The notes under the pieces: model-generated
Database searches by the model: none
Told to the model about the DNA's origin: nothing
The model's input: the letters and a program-made list of their open reading frames with translations, nothing else
Shown: in pieces, positions 53,073-61,866 of the stretch
Layout of the letters: each line of letters opens with the position of its first letter
Position numbering within the stretch: position 1 is the first letter of the stretch
Source: Paracoccaceae bacterium
Lineage (GTDB): Bacteria; Pseudomonadota; Alphaproteobacteria; Rhodobacterales; Rhodobacteraceae
Reading direction: 5' to 3'
Assembly: GCA_021647745.1 (NCBI GenBank)
Contig: JAKIUB010000001.1
Coordinates: forward strand, 226,121-290,120
DNA: 64,000 nt
Position numbers and translations under genes: made by a program

Positions 53073-54135
53073 GCTAGAGCAACGCCCGCAGCCGTCAAAG
53101 ACGATGCTGTATTTAACGCCGGTAATAGCGGTGTTGGCGACGATGATTGTCGGCGCGGCGCTATTTGCGCTGCTGGGGATTGATCCCGGAAGTGCGATCT
53201 ATCTTTTGTTTATCGACCCGTTTGTCGACAGCTACAACCTGTCGCAACTATTTGTGAAGGCCTCGCCGCTGATTCTGATTGCAATGGGCCTGTCACTGGG
53301 GTTTCGGGCCGGGGTCTGGAATATCGGGGCCGAGGGGCAATTTATCGTGGGAGCGATTGCCGGCGGCGCTGTCGGGCTGGCGCTTTGGGGCACGGAGGGC
53401 TGGTGGATATTGCCTTTGATGGCCATTGCCGCAGCACTTGGCGGAGGGCTTTGGGCGATGATCCCTGCTGTGCTGAAGATCAAGTTCAACGCCAATGAAA
53501 TACTGGTATCGCTGATGCTGGTCTATGTTGCCGAAAATTTTCTGGCGCAGATGGTGCAGGGGGTGCTGCGCGCGCCTGATGGTATGGGCTTTCCCGAAAG
53601 CCGCAATCTCGGGCGCAATGATGCAACCTCCCTGCCGGATGTATTTCCGGCGCTGGGGATTGATGCGGGCGGCGTGGTGATGCTGGTTTTGCTGGCACTG
53701 GCGTTTTTCCTGCTGCAAAAGCACGCGCTCGGCTTCCAGATCAAGCTGACGGGAGAATCATCGCGCGCCGCGCGCTTTTCCGGGGTAAAGCCGGGTATTA
53801 TCATTGCGGTCTGCCTTGGTATATCGGGGGCGGCTGCCGGCTTGGCAGGGCTGTTCGAGCTAACAGGCGCAGCCGGAAAGCTGACGATCGACTTTCCGGT
53901 TGGCTACGGATTTACCGCGATTATTGTAGCCTTTCTGGGTCGGCTGAATCCGGTGGGGATACTGCTGGCGGGGGTTGTTCTGGCCGGCACTTATATCGGG
54001 GGTGAAAACGCCCAGTTCCAGCTGCAATTACCTGCGGCGGCGGTCACGGTGTTTCAGGGCATGATGCTGTTTTTCCTGCTCGGCTTCGAGATCCTGATCA
54101 ACTATAGAATAAAACGCCTGCGGAGGGCTGTGTAA
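53065..54135 (+). CDS. Nucleoside/purine ABC importer permease 1 (YufP-like)
   Basis: 356 residues with about nine membrane segments. KASPLILIAMGLSLGFRAGVWNIGAEGQ and the NANEILVSLMLVYVAE block define the YufP/NupP type of branched permease. ATG 53065 has GGAAGGAG upstream and overlaps the ATPase gene by 8 bases; the frame is open to 53044 without a site. The stop overlaps the next start (TAATG). Confidence 0.92.
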   Translation: MFRLEQRPQPSKTMLYLTPVIAVLATMIVGAALFALLGIDPGSAIYLLFIDPFVDSYNLSQLFVKASPLILIAMGLSLGFRAGVWNIGAEGQFIVGAIAGGAVGLALWGTEGWWILPLMAIAAALGGGLWAMIPAVLKIKFNANEILVSLMLVYVAENFLAQMVQGVLRAPDGMGFPESRNLGRNDATSLPDVFPALGIDAGGVVMLVLLALAFFLLQKHALGFQIKLTGESSRAARFSGVKPGIIIAVCLGISGAAAGLAGLFELTGAAGKLTIDFPVGYGFTAIIVAFLGRLNPVGILLAGVVLAGTYIGGENAQFQLQLPAAAVTVFQGMMLFFLLGFEILINYRIKRLRRAV

Positions 54136-55067
54136 TGGATTTTTCTTCTCTTAATCCGGTGGCCATGATTGTATTGCTCATCGGGGCGGCTACACCAATC
54201 CTGCTGGCCGCCATCGGAGAACTGGTGGTCGAAAAGTCGGGTGTGCTCAACCTCGGGGTTGAAGGTATGATGATTATCGGCGCGGTCACCGGCTTTATTG
54301 CCGCCACCACCTTTGACAGCCCGATGATGGGGCTGCTCGGCGGGGCGGTCGGGGGCGCGCTTGTCTCGATGACCTTCGGGTTTTTGACCCAGTATCTGCT
54401 TTCTAATCAGGTGGCGACCGGGCTGGCGCTGACGCTTTTCGGCCTCGGGTTGGCGGCGCTTATGGGCAGCGCCTATAACGGTATTCGCCCGCCGCGTATG
54501 CCGCGGCTGGAAGTGGAAGGGTTGAGCGACCTGCCAATTGTCGGCAAGCTGCTGTTTTCCCATGATCCGGTGATCTATCTTTCCCTCGCGCTGGTTCTGG
54601 CTGTCTGGTGGTTTCTTAACCGCAGCCGTGCAGGTCTGGTGCTGCGCGCATGCGGCGAAAACCACGAGGCCGCGCACTCGCTTGGCTATAACGTCCAGCT
54701 GATTCGCTTTGGTGCGATCATGTTTGGCGGGGCTTGTGCGGGGCTTGGTGGCGCCTATGTCAGCCTTGTGCGCGTGCCGCAATGGACAGAAGGCATGACC
54801 GCCGGTGTGGGCTGGATCGCACTGGCAATTGTGGTGTTTGCATCGTGGAAGCCGTGGCGGGTTATTCTTGGAGCATATATGTTTGGCGGAATCACTATTT
54901 TGCAGCTATCGTTGCAAGCGCTGGGCATCAGCATATCGGGGGCATATCTTTCTATGACACCGTATATTGTAACGATTGTGGTTTTGGTTATTATGTCGGC
55001 TGACCGGAAACGGGCCAGTCTAAATGCACCGGCCTGTCTGGGCCGATCTTTCCATGCTTCGCACTAG
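54135..55067 (+). CDS. Nucleoside/purine ABC importer permease 2 (YufQ-like)
   Basis: 310 residues with about nine membrane segments. IGELVVEKSGVLNLGVEGMM and LSNQVATGLALTLFGLGLAAL are the YufQ/NupQ signatures, and GLVLRACGENHEAAHSLGY is also conserved. Pairs with permease 1. The C-terminal 20 residues are soluble. The start overlaps the permease 1 stop. Confidence 0.92.
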   Translation: MDFSSLNPVAMIVLLIGAATPILLAAIGELVVEKSGVLNLGVEGMMIIGAVTGFIAATTFDSPMMGLLGGAVGGALVSMTFGFLTQYLLSNQVATGLALTLFGLGLAALMGSAYNGIRPPRMPRLEVEGLSDLPIVGKLLFSHDPVIYLSLALVLAVWWFLNRSRAGLVLRACGENHEAAHSLGYNVQLIRFGAIMFGGACAGLGGAYVSLVRVPQWTEGMTAGVGWIALAIVVFASWKPWRVILGAYMFGGITILQLSLQALGISISGAYLSMTPYIVTIVVLVIMSADRKRASLNAPACLGRSFHASH

Positions 55068-55098
55068 GCGAAGCCAACAATCCAAACGGAGGTTTGAA

Positions 55099-56175
55099 AT
55101 GAAATTTACCAAAACACTGGCAGCGGCAGCGGCCATGGGCTTTGCACTCACAGGCGGCGCCATGGCGGATGATCATCCTGTCAAGGCCGGCTTTATCTAT
55201 GTCGGCCCGATCGGTGATCTCGGCTGGACATGGACCCACGATCAGGGCCGCTTGGCTGTTGAAGCCGAATTTGGTGACAAGGTCGAAACCTCCTATGTCG
55301 AAAGTGTGCCTGAAGGCGCCGACGCAGAGCGGGTCATGAGCCAGATGGCACGCAGCGGTGTGGATATTATTTTCACCACGTCTTTTGGCTATATGGACCC
55401 GACCATCAATGTCGCGGCCGACTTCCCCGATGTGGCTTTTGAGCATGCAACCGGCTACAAGCGGGCCGATAACGTGTCGACCTATTCGGCGCGTTTCTAC
55501 GAGGGCCGCTATGTGATTGGTGAAATCGCCGGTGCGATGACCGAAACCAACAAAATCGGCTATATCGCCTCCTTCCCGATCCCCGAAGTTGTGCGCGGCA
55601 TCAATGCGGCATATCTCGCGGCCAAATCGGTTAACCCCGATGTGGAGTTCAAGGTTGTGTGGGTTTACACATGGTTTGACCCGGGCAAAGAGGCTGATGC
55701 CGCCAATGCCCTGATCGAGCAAGGTGTAGACGTGATTATGCAGCACACTGATAGCCCGGCTGCCATGACGATTGCTGAAGAAAAAGGTGTATATGCCTTT
55801 GGTCAGGCGTCTGACATGTCCAACTTTGGCCCGAATGCACAGTTGACCGGTATCATCGACGTCTGGGGCCCGTACTATATCGAGCGGGTTCAGGCCGTTA
55901 TGGATGGCACATGGGAAAGCACTGACACCTGGGATGGCGTTCAGGAAGGCATGGTTGGCTTTGCACCGTTTTCAGACAAGCTGCCTGACGATGTGCGCGC
56001 CCGCGCTGAAGCCACCATTGCCGCGCTGGCAGCTGGTGAGCTGCACCCCTTCACAGGCCCGATCAACAAGCAGGACGGTTCTGTCTGGCTGGCTGACGGC
56101 GAAGTGGCAGATGACGGCGCTCTTGCCGGTCTGAACTTCTATATTGAAGGCATTGACGGCGAGTTGCCCAACTAA
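55099..56175 (+). CDS. BMP-family substrate-binding lipoprotein-like protein of the importer
   Basis: 358 residues with a signal peptide cleaved after GGAMA (residue 23). No lipobox Cys is seen, so it is a free periplasmic protein. The BMP/PnrA fold is shown by KAGFIYVGPIGDLGWTWTHD, FTTSFGYMDP and the hinge region QHTDSPAAMTIAEEKGVYAFG. Ligands of the class are purine nucleosides; xanthine or a related base fits the gene context. ATG 55099 has GGAGG at 55088-55092. The gene ends the operon before a strong terminator. Confidence 0.92.
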   Translation: MKFTKTLAAAAAMGFALTGGAMADDHPVKAGFIYVGPIGDLGWTWTHDQGRLAVEAEFGDKVETSYVESVPEGADAERVMSQMARSGVDIIFTTSFGYMDPTINVAADFPDVAFEHATGYKRADNVSTYSARFYEGRYVIGEIAGAMTETNKIGYIASFPIPEVVRGINAAYLAAKSVNPDVEFKVVWVYTWFDPGKEADAANALIEQGVDVIMQHTDSPAAMTIAEEKGVYAFGQASDMSNFGPNAQLTGIIDVWGPYYIERVQAVMDGTWESTDTWDGVQEGMVGFAPFSDKLPDDVRARAEATIAALAAGELHPFTGPINKQDGSVWLADGEVADDGALAGLNFYIEGIDGELPN

Positions 56176-56198
56176 CGCGGCTTTGCGATAAACAGGAA

Positions 56199-56228
56199 AA
56201 GGCCCGCGCAAAAGCGCGGGCCTTTTTT
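56199..56228 (+). terminator. Strong Rho-independent terminator of the purine operon
   Basis: GGCCCGCGC (56201-56209) and GCGCGGGCC (56214-56222) form a perfect 9-base stem with an AAAA loop, extended by AA/TT pairs, followed by six T residues. It lies 24 bases after the binding-protein stop. Confidence 0.95.
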
Positions 56229-56618
56229 GTGGCGTGGCCATATGATTTGTTGTGCTATCTTGCGCCTGCATTTTTTCTTCTTTGCCACAGCAGGAGTGCC
56301 AGCCCGGCTGTGGCCATATTCCATTTGCCAAATCGCGGAATGACGAAGAGAACGGTATTTGAGCGAGTATAAGTGGAGGTGGTCCGTGAGGAGCTGTCGC
56401 CGCTGGCGGAGTTCTCAACGAAGCATGGAGTGCGTCAACGTAACCCCCCCGCAGATGTTTACTTCGGTTGCGATTATCCATTATCAGGGAAAGGACGAAA
56501 CTCAAAATACAAACAATCCAAAAACGCCGCTTGCAACATTAAAAACAAGCTGCATAATAAAGCCAATAAATCGAACCAGAGCCTCCGATAATTCAAATGC
56601 TCATGTGTCCAACTTTAT
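56229..56618. other. Gene-poor stretch, AT-rich in its second half
   Basis: 390 bases with no convincing gene. Short open frames (for example 56373-56591) show no ribosome site or family features. The first half has ordinary composition; from about 56470 the DNA becomes A-rich. It may contain the promoter of the LysM gene and perhaps the remains of an older gene. Confidence 0.5.
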
Positions 56619-57953
56619 ATGATGACGGACACGACAGGGCTAAAGAGGACATATTGTGGGGACAATTCTTTGAAATCCCGGCTAAAATCCTGGTGGATGT
56701 GGGCGGTGGCTGTTATGGCCCTCGGCGGTTTGGCTGTTGTTTTTGGCGTTAGATTTTCGGGTGGGCCGGAGGAGGTTTCTCCGATAGATGCCACTTCGAT
56801 TCAGGCTGATTCTACAGGTTCTGCCGGAGTGCCTTCGAGAGCCTCGCTGCCTCCCGCTGAAACAGAAACCGCAAAGCCGGACCTTTTGGTGCCGTCTGAT
56901 GGGGAAGCGCAGCTTGAAGCAAAGCCAGCCGAAGAGTTCTCCCCGTCGCCCTCCTTGGCAGAGAGTATTCCCGAGGTAGTGGCAGCAGCACCGACTGTTA
57001 CTTCCGCTCCCGAAAACTCTGCGCCGCCAGCCGAGCTGGAAAATAACGCCCCCACGCCGATGCAGGCCGATACGCCGCTGCCTGCCACTGCTACACCGCT
57101 CAGCCTTGCGCAGGTATTGCCTCCCGGCACGCCGCCTGATCCAGCACAGATTCCACCGAGCTTTGATCTGGTGCGGGTCTCGCCGGATGGGAGCACGCTG
57201 ATAGCGGGCAGGGCGGAGGCCAATGCGCTCATACAGGTGATCTCGGATGGGCGGCCCGTGGCCGAGGTGCAGGCCAGTGCGGGCGGCGAATTTGTTGTGT
57301 TTTTGCAAGCGCCATATCTCGACATATCTGAAAAAGATATTCCGGAAATATCGCCACCGGCACGGTTGGTTTTTTCGCAGGATGATATTTTGATTTTGCC
57401 GCCGCGCTCCGATATGCCGGATGCCACCCCCATTGTTCTGCGTCGCACGCCGGACAAGGTGCAGATTGTTCAACCTTCCGGTCCAGCTGCGCCGCGCAAT
57501 ATCAGCCTTGATTTGGTCAGCTATTCCGAGAGCGGTACCGTATTGCTTGCGGGGCGGGGGAAGCCGGGTAATACGGCGCGGATATATGTCGACGAGATGC
57601 TGGCCGGTGAGGCAATTATTGCCTCCGGGGGTAATTGGGAGCTGGAAATAATGGATATTGCCAAGGGGCGCTATGTGCTTCGGGTAGATGAAATAAATAC
57701 GGCTGGCGAGGTGCTGAGCCGCGCCGAGCTGCCCTTCCAGCGGGATTTTCCGGCGGCGCAATTGCCAAATAGCTTCTCTCAGGGGGCTAAAATTATTGTC
57801 CAGCCCGGCAATACACTATGGCTGATGGCAAGCGAGGCTTACGGAGATGGTGGTGCCTATACGCAGATATTTTCGGCCAATCAGGATACTATTCGCGACC
57901 CGGATCTGATTTATCCCGGCCAGATATTTTCTATTCCGCGAGTAGAGGAATAG
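56619..57953 (+). CDS. Membrane-anchored LysM-domain protein with Ig-like repeats
   Basis: 444 residues. An N-terminal membrane anchor (WMWAVAVMALGGLAVVFGV, about 27-45) is followed by a long Pro/Ala/Glu-rich region (about 50-190) and two Ig-like stretches that share the pattern GSTLIAGRAEANALIQV and GTVLLAGRGKPGNTARIYV. The C-terminal LysM domain runs IIVQPGNTLWLMASEAYGDG and ends DPDLIYPGQIFSIP, which binds peptidoglycan. The start is uncertain: ATG 56619 has no good ribosome site and TTG at codon 18 is an alternative. A role in cell-wall anchoring is inferred. Confidence 0.82.
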   Translation: MMTDTTGLKRTYCGDNSLKSRLKSWWMWAVAVMALGGLAVVFGVRFSGGPEEVSPIDATSIQADSTGSAGVPSRASLPPAETETAKPDLLVPSDGEAQLEAKPAEEFSPSPSLAESIPEVVAAAPTVTSAPENSAPPAELENNAPTPMQADTPLPATATPLSLAQVLPPGTPPDPAQIPPSFDLVRVSPDGSTLIAGRAEANALIQVISDGRPVAEVQASAGGEFVVFLQAPYLDISEKDIPEISPPARLVFSQDDILILPPRSDMPDATPIVLRRTPDKVQIVQPSGPAAPRNISLDLVSYSESGTVLLAGRGKPGNTARIYVDEMLAGEAIIASGGNWELEIMDIAKGRYVLRVDEINTAGEVLSRAELPFQRDFPAAQLPNSFSQGAKIIVQPGNTLWLMASEAYGDGGAYTQIFSANQDTIRDPDLIYPGQIFSIPRVEE

Positions 57954-58018
57954 GCGCGGCCTCTGGTGGTTTGTCCCAAAAGCCCCTATCTGTGACAGAC
58001 GTATAAAAAGGGGCAAAA

Positions 58019-59830
58019 ATGACACAGCATACCGAAGCCGAAAACTACAGCGGCTGGAAAACCATACAGCGGGTTGCCCCTTATTTATGGCCTAAAAACC
58101 ACTTCTGGATCCGGTTTCGGGTAGTGGCGGCGATGGTGGCGCTGGTTTTTGCCAAGGTAGCCACAGTGCTGACACCTTTTTTCTATATGAAGGCGGTTGA
58201 TATTCTGGCCCCCGAAAATGCAGCAAGCGATGCGGGCTGGCTGGTTGGAATATCGGCGGGCGGGCTGGTGATCGGGTACGGGCTGATGCGGCTTGCAGGG
58301 GTCGGCTTTAACCAGCTGCGCGATGTGATATTTGCCCGGGTTGGCCAACGGGCATTGCGGGTGCTGGCGCGCGAAACTTTTGAGCATATTCACGCGCTTA
58401 GTCTGCGCTATCACCTTGAGCGCAAAACCGGAGGGCTTTCTCGCATTATCGAGCGGGGGGTCAAGGGGGTGGAGTTTTTGCTGCGCTTCATGCTGTTTTC
58501 GATCGGGCCGCTAATATTGGAGCTGGCACTGGTGGCGGTGGTGCTGGTTACGGTGTTTGATGTGCGCTATCTCGGGGTCGTCAGTGTGACGATATTTTTG
58601 TATGTTATTTTTACCTTCAGGGTCACCGAGTGGCGGGTGAGTATCCGGAAAGAGCAAAACAAGGCGGATACCGACGCCAACCAGAAGGCGATAGACAGTC
58701 TGCTCAACTTTGAAACCGTAAAGTATTTTAGCGCCGAGCAACGCGAGGCCAGGCGCTATGATGTGTCGATGCGCGCTTACGAGGCGGCGGCGGTAAAAAC
58801 CAACTACACGCTCGGGTTTCTCAATTTTGGTCAGGCAGTGCTGATCACTGCCGGTTTGGTAGTTGTGATGATCATGGCCGCTCGAGGTGTGCAAAACGGC
58901 ACCTTGACCGTTGGCGAGTTTGTCGGGGTCAATACCTATATGATCCAGCTTGTTATGCCGCTGAATTTCCTTGGCACGGTTTATCGTGAAATCCGGCAGG
59001 CGCTGGTCGATATGGGCGAGATGTTTTCATTGCTCGGGCAGGCCCCCGAGATAACAGACAAGCCTGATGCGCCTGCTCTTGTGGTCAAAGGCGGGGAGGT
59101 TTCCTTTCGTGATGCCGATTTCTCCTATGAGGGAAACCGGCAAATTCTTCACAAGCTCAACCTGCGTGTCGGGCCGGGTGAAACCATTGCGGTGGTTGGC
59201 CCGTCCGGCTCGGGCAAATCGACCATCGGGCGGCTGCTTTTCCGGTTTTATGATGTCAGCGCGGGTGCGCTTGAAATTGACGGGCAGGATGTGCGCGATG
59301 TCAGCCAGAGCAGTTTGCGGGCGCAGATTGGCGTGGTGCCTCAAGATACCGTATTGTTTAACGATACCGTTGGCTACAATATCGCCTATGGCCGCGAGGG
59401 CGCGAGCCAGGATGAGGTGATCGAGGCGGCCAGAGCAGCACAGATACATGATTTTATCATGTCACTGCCCGAAGGCTATGATACGCCGGTCGGCGAGCGC
59501 GGGCTTAAATTATCTGGCGGTGAAAAGCAACGGGTCGGCATTGCCCGCACCCTGTTGAAAAACCCGCCAATCCTTTTGCTTGACGAGGCAACCTCGGCGC
59601 TGGACAGCGAAACCGAGCAGGGCATATTGGAAAGCCTGCGGGCAATGGGGCAGGGCCGCAGTGTGATCACCATCGCGCACCGGCTGTCGACGGTGATTGA
59701 TGCCGACAAAATCGTTGTACTGGAAAAAGGCCATGTGGTTGAAGAGGGAACCCATGCGGCGCTGCTGGCCAAAGGTGGGCGCTATGCCAGCATGTGGCAG
59801 CGCCAGCGCGCCGATATGGTGGATATCTGA
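58019..59830 (+). CDS. Atm1-like ABC exporter (permease fused to ATPase)
   Basis: 603 residues: six membrane segments in the first 320, then an ABC domain with Walker A GPSGSGKSTIGRLLFRFYD, signature LSGGEKQRVGIARTL, and Walker B ILLLDEATSALD. FKVATVLTPFFYMKAVD-type N-terminal features and YFSAEQREARRYD agree with the Atm1/ABCB7 group, which exports glutathione-linked sulfur or metal compounds. This group is common in alphaproteobacteria. AGGGGC lies 5 bases before ATG 58019. Confidence 0.9.
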   Translation: MTQHTEAENYSGWKTIQRVAPYLWPKNHFWIRFRVVAAMVALVFAKVATVLTPFFYMKAVDILAPENAASDAGWLVGISAGGLVIGYGLMRLAGVGFNQLRDVIFARVGQRALRVLARETFEHIHALSLRYHLERKTGGLSRIIERGVKGVEFLLRFMLFSIGPLILELALVAVVLVTVFDVRYLGVVSVTIFLYVIFTFRVTEWRVSIRKEQNKADTDANQKAIDSLLNFETVKYFSAEQREARRYDVSMRAYEAAAVKTNYTLGFLNFGQAVLITAGLVVVMIMAARGVQNGTLTVGEFVGVNTYMIQLVMPLNFLGTVYREIRQALVDMGEMFSLLGQAPEITDKPDAPALVVKGGEVSFRDADFSYEGNRQILHKLNLRVGPGETIAVVGPSGSGKSTIGRLLFRFYDVSAGALEIDGQDVRDVSQSSLRAQIGVVPQDTVLFNDTVGYNIAYGREGASQDEVIEAARAAQIHDFIMSLPEGYDTPVGERGLKLSGGEKQRVGIARTLLKNPPILLLDEATSALDSETEQGILESLRAMGQGRSVITIAHRLSTVIDADKIVVLEKGHVVEEGTHAALLAKGGRYASMWQRQRADMVDI

Positions 59831-59834
59831 GCCA

Positions 59835-60069
59835 CTATTTTGCGGGATCAGGCAGCGCGGGGGTATCGCCGATCAGGTCTTCTATAAACTGGCTAATCAG
59901 CCGCCAGATAGAAGATGAAAAACAACGAAAAGAAAAGCTGTAAAAGCACAATACTACCAAGGATCAGCTTGTCGATTTGGGGGTTTGTATGCGGTTTTAC
60001 GGACGTCTCTTCTCGATAGGGAGTGGGGTGCGCTTCGCCTTCATAGCGAAAGCGAAGCGCGTTTGGAAT
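59835..60069 (-). pseudogene. Small membrane protein gene with frameshift and non-standard start
   Basis: Reading from ATT 60069 gives PNALRFRYEGEAHPTPYREE then a membrane stretch ILGSIVLLQLFFSLFFIFYL and a stop at 59893. In another frame the sequence continues as WRLISQFIEDLIGD then TPALPDPAK to a stop at 59835, which looks like the genuine C-terminus. Removing one T from the GTTTTTC run near 59918-59924 joins the two. No ATG, GTG or TTG fits the N-terminus. This is either a decayed gene or a sequencing indel. Confidence 0.45.
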
Positions 60070-60074
60070 GTGGC

Positions 60075-60260
60075 TTAGTTGCCGCCCATGCTTTTGCCGC
60101 CGTTGCCGCCCATGTTGCCTTCATTCATGCTATTATTGCTCATGCTTTCCTGCATGGCTTCGTGGCCTTGCGCCATGGAGCCGTCATGCTTCCCGCATGA
60201 TGTTTCGCAAATCAGGGTGATTACGATTGAGATGAATAAAACCGCCTCTAGATCAGAAGT
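60075..60260 (-). pseudogene. Small lipoprotein-like frame lacking a standard start
   Basis: The open frame encodes about 61 residues: LEAVLFISIVITLICETSCGKHD (shown here in parts LEAVLFISIV and ITLICETSC) followed by a Met/Asn/Gly-rich tail ending NMGGNGGKSMGGN. It resembles a lipoprotein signal with a Cys. There is no start codon before the hydrophobic part; an AGAGG site at about 60246-60250 is present upstream of TTA TTC. ATG 60176 would give only the 33-residue tail. Possibly a gene that lost its start. Confidence 0.3.
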
Positions 60261-60297
60261 TTAGGCAAATATACCTGTGGGCGGGCATAAAATGGGC

Positions 60298-61866
60298 CTA
60301 TCTAAGCGCCGCAGCCAGCAGGGTTTTGGTATATTCGGTTCGAGGCGAATCAAATATCTGCTCCACCGGACCTTTTTCAACCACATCCCCGTCTTTCATC
60401 ACCAACACATTATGGCTAAGCGCCTGCACCACCCGCAGATCATGGCTGATAAACAGATAGGAAAGCCCGAGTCGCGCCTGCAAATCGCGTAAAAGGTCGA
60501 TGATTTGTAATTGCACGGTCATGTCGAGCGCCGAGGTCGGCTCGTCCAGCACCAGAAGTTTCGGCTTGAGAATGAGCGCACGGGCAATGGCAATGCGCTG
60601 GCGCTGTCCGCCCGAAAACTCGTGCGGGTAGCGCGCTTTCATATCCGCTTCCAGCCCCACCTGTTGTAGCGTCGCATCGAGCAATGCGGTTTTATCCCCC
60701 TCAAAGCCATGCACCCCCAACCCCTCGGATATAATCTCCTCGACACTCATGCGCGGCGAGAGCGAGCCGAACGGGTCTTGAAAGACGATCTGGATATCTT
60801 TTCGCAACGGCCGCATGGCATTGCCGGATATGCCGTCAATGCGGCTGCCATTCAGCGTGATTGCCCCGCTTGAGCTGATCAGCCGCAAGATAGCCAGCGC
60901 CACGGTGGTTTTGCCCGAGCCGCTTTCGCCAACAATGCCAAGGGTTTCTCCCTTGCGCAGGCTGAAATCAACCCGGTTGACCGCCTTGATATGCCCGATT
61001 GTGCGCCGCAATATGCCACGCTGCACCGGAAACCATATTTTGAGCGCCTCGGTCGAGAGCAGCTCCGGTGCGCCCGCAGGCACGGGGGCAGGGGCACCGC
61101 TTGGCACCGCATCCATCAGTTTTCGGGTATAGGGATGGGCTGGAGCTGCAAAAATTTCGGTGGTGTTGCCATGCTCTACCACTTTCCCCTGCTGCATCAC
61201 ATAGGTGCGATCCGCAATATGGCGCACGATGCCGAGATCATGGGTGATAAACAAAATCGCCAAGCCCTCTTTGCGCTGCAAATCGGCCAGAAGCGCCAGA
61301 ATTTGCGCCTGAATGGTTACATCAAGCGCTGTGGTTGGCTCATCGGCAATCAGCAGTTTGGGGCGGTTGGCCAGCGCCATGGCGATCATCACCCGCTGGC
61401 GCTGCCCGCCCGAAAGCTGGTGCGGATAAGCTTGAAGGCGGCTTTTGGCATCGGGAATGCCAACCTTGTCGAGCAGCTCCAGAATGCGTTTTTCCTCATC
61501 AGTCCGGCTCATCGGGTAATGCAGTGAAATCGCCTCGCGCATCTGTTTTTCGATGGTATGCAATGGGTTGAGCGAGGTCATCGGCTCTTGAAAGATAAAC
61601 GAAATCTCGTTGCCGCGAATTTTGCGCAAGGCGCTATGGGGTGCGCCGACCAGCTCCTCCCCCTCAAAAACCACCGAGCCGGAAACCGCTGCATTGTCCG
61701 CCAGCAGCGAAACCGTGGCCAGCGCGGTTACCGATTTGCCCGAGCCGCTTTCGCCCACAATCGCCACGGTTTCGCCTTGGTTGATCACAAGGCTCACATC
61801 GCGCACGGCCTCGGTTTCATCAAATGAAACCGATAGCCCCTTGATGCTCAGCACCGGCGCGCTCAC
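60298..61866 (-). CDS. Peptide/microcin C-type ABC importer ATPase (YejF-like)
   Basis: 522 residues with two complete ABC modules. First: Walker A GESGSGKSVTALATVS, signature LSGGQRQRVMIAMAL, Walker B LLIADEPTTALD. Second: GESGSGKTTVALAILR, FSGGQRQRIAIARAL, LLVLDEPTSALD. This two-in-one layout is typical of YejF. Energises YejB and YejE for uptake of oligopeptides or peptide-like compounds. Start overlaps the permease gene by 4 bases. Confidence 0.93.
   Translation of the reverse strand: MSAPVLSIKGLSVSFDETEAVRDVSLVINQGETVAIVGESGSGKSVTALATVSLLADNAAVSGSVVFEGEELVGAPHSALRKIRGNEISFIFQEPMTSLNPLHTIEKQMREAISLHYPMSRTDEEKRILELLDKVGIPDAKSRLQAYPHQLSGGQRQRVMIAMALANRPKLLIADEPTTALDVTIQAQILALLADLQRKEGLAILFITHDLGIVRHIADRTYVMQQGKVVEHGNTTEIFAAPAHPYTRKLMDAVPSGAPAPVPAGAPELLSTEALKIWFPVQRGILRRTIGHIKAVNRVDFSLRKGETLGIVGESGSGKTTVALAILRLISSSGAITLNGSRIDGISGNAMRPLRKDIQIVFQDPFGSLSPRMSVEEIISEGLGVHGFEGDKTALLDATLQQVGLEADMKARYPHEFSGGQRQRIAIARALILKPKLLVLDEPTSALDMTVQLQIIDLLRDLQARLGLSYLFISHDLRVVQALSHNVLVMKDGDVVEKGPVEQIFDSPRTEYTKTLLAAALR

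Noticed and set aside
56373..56591. 72-codon frame after the purine operon
   Set aside because: Lacks a good ribosome site, family features and normal codon use; treated as chance.
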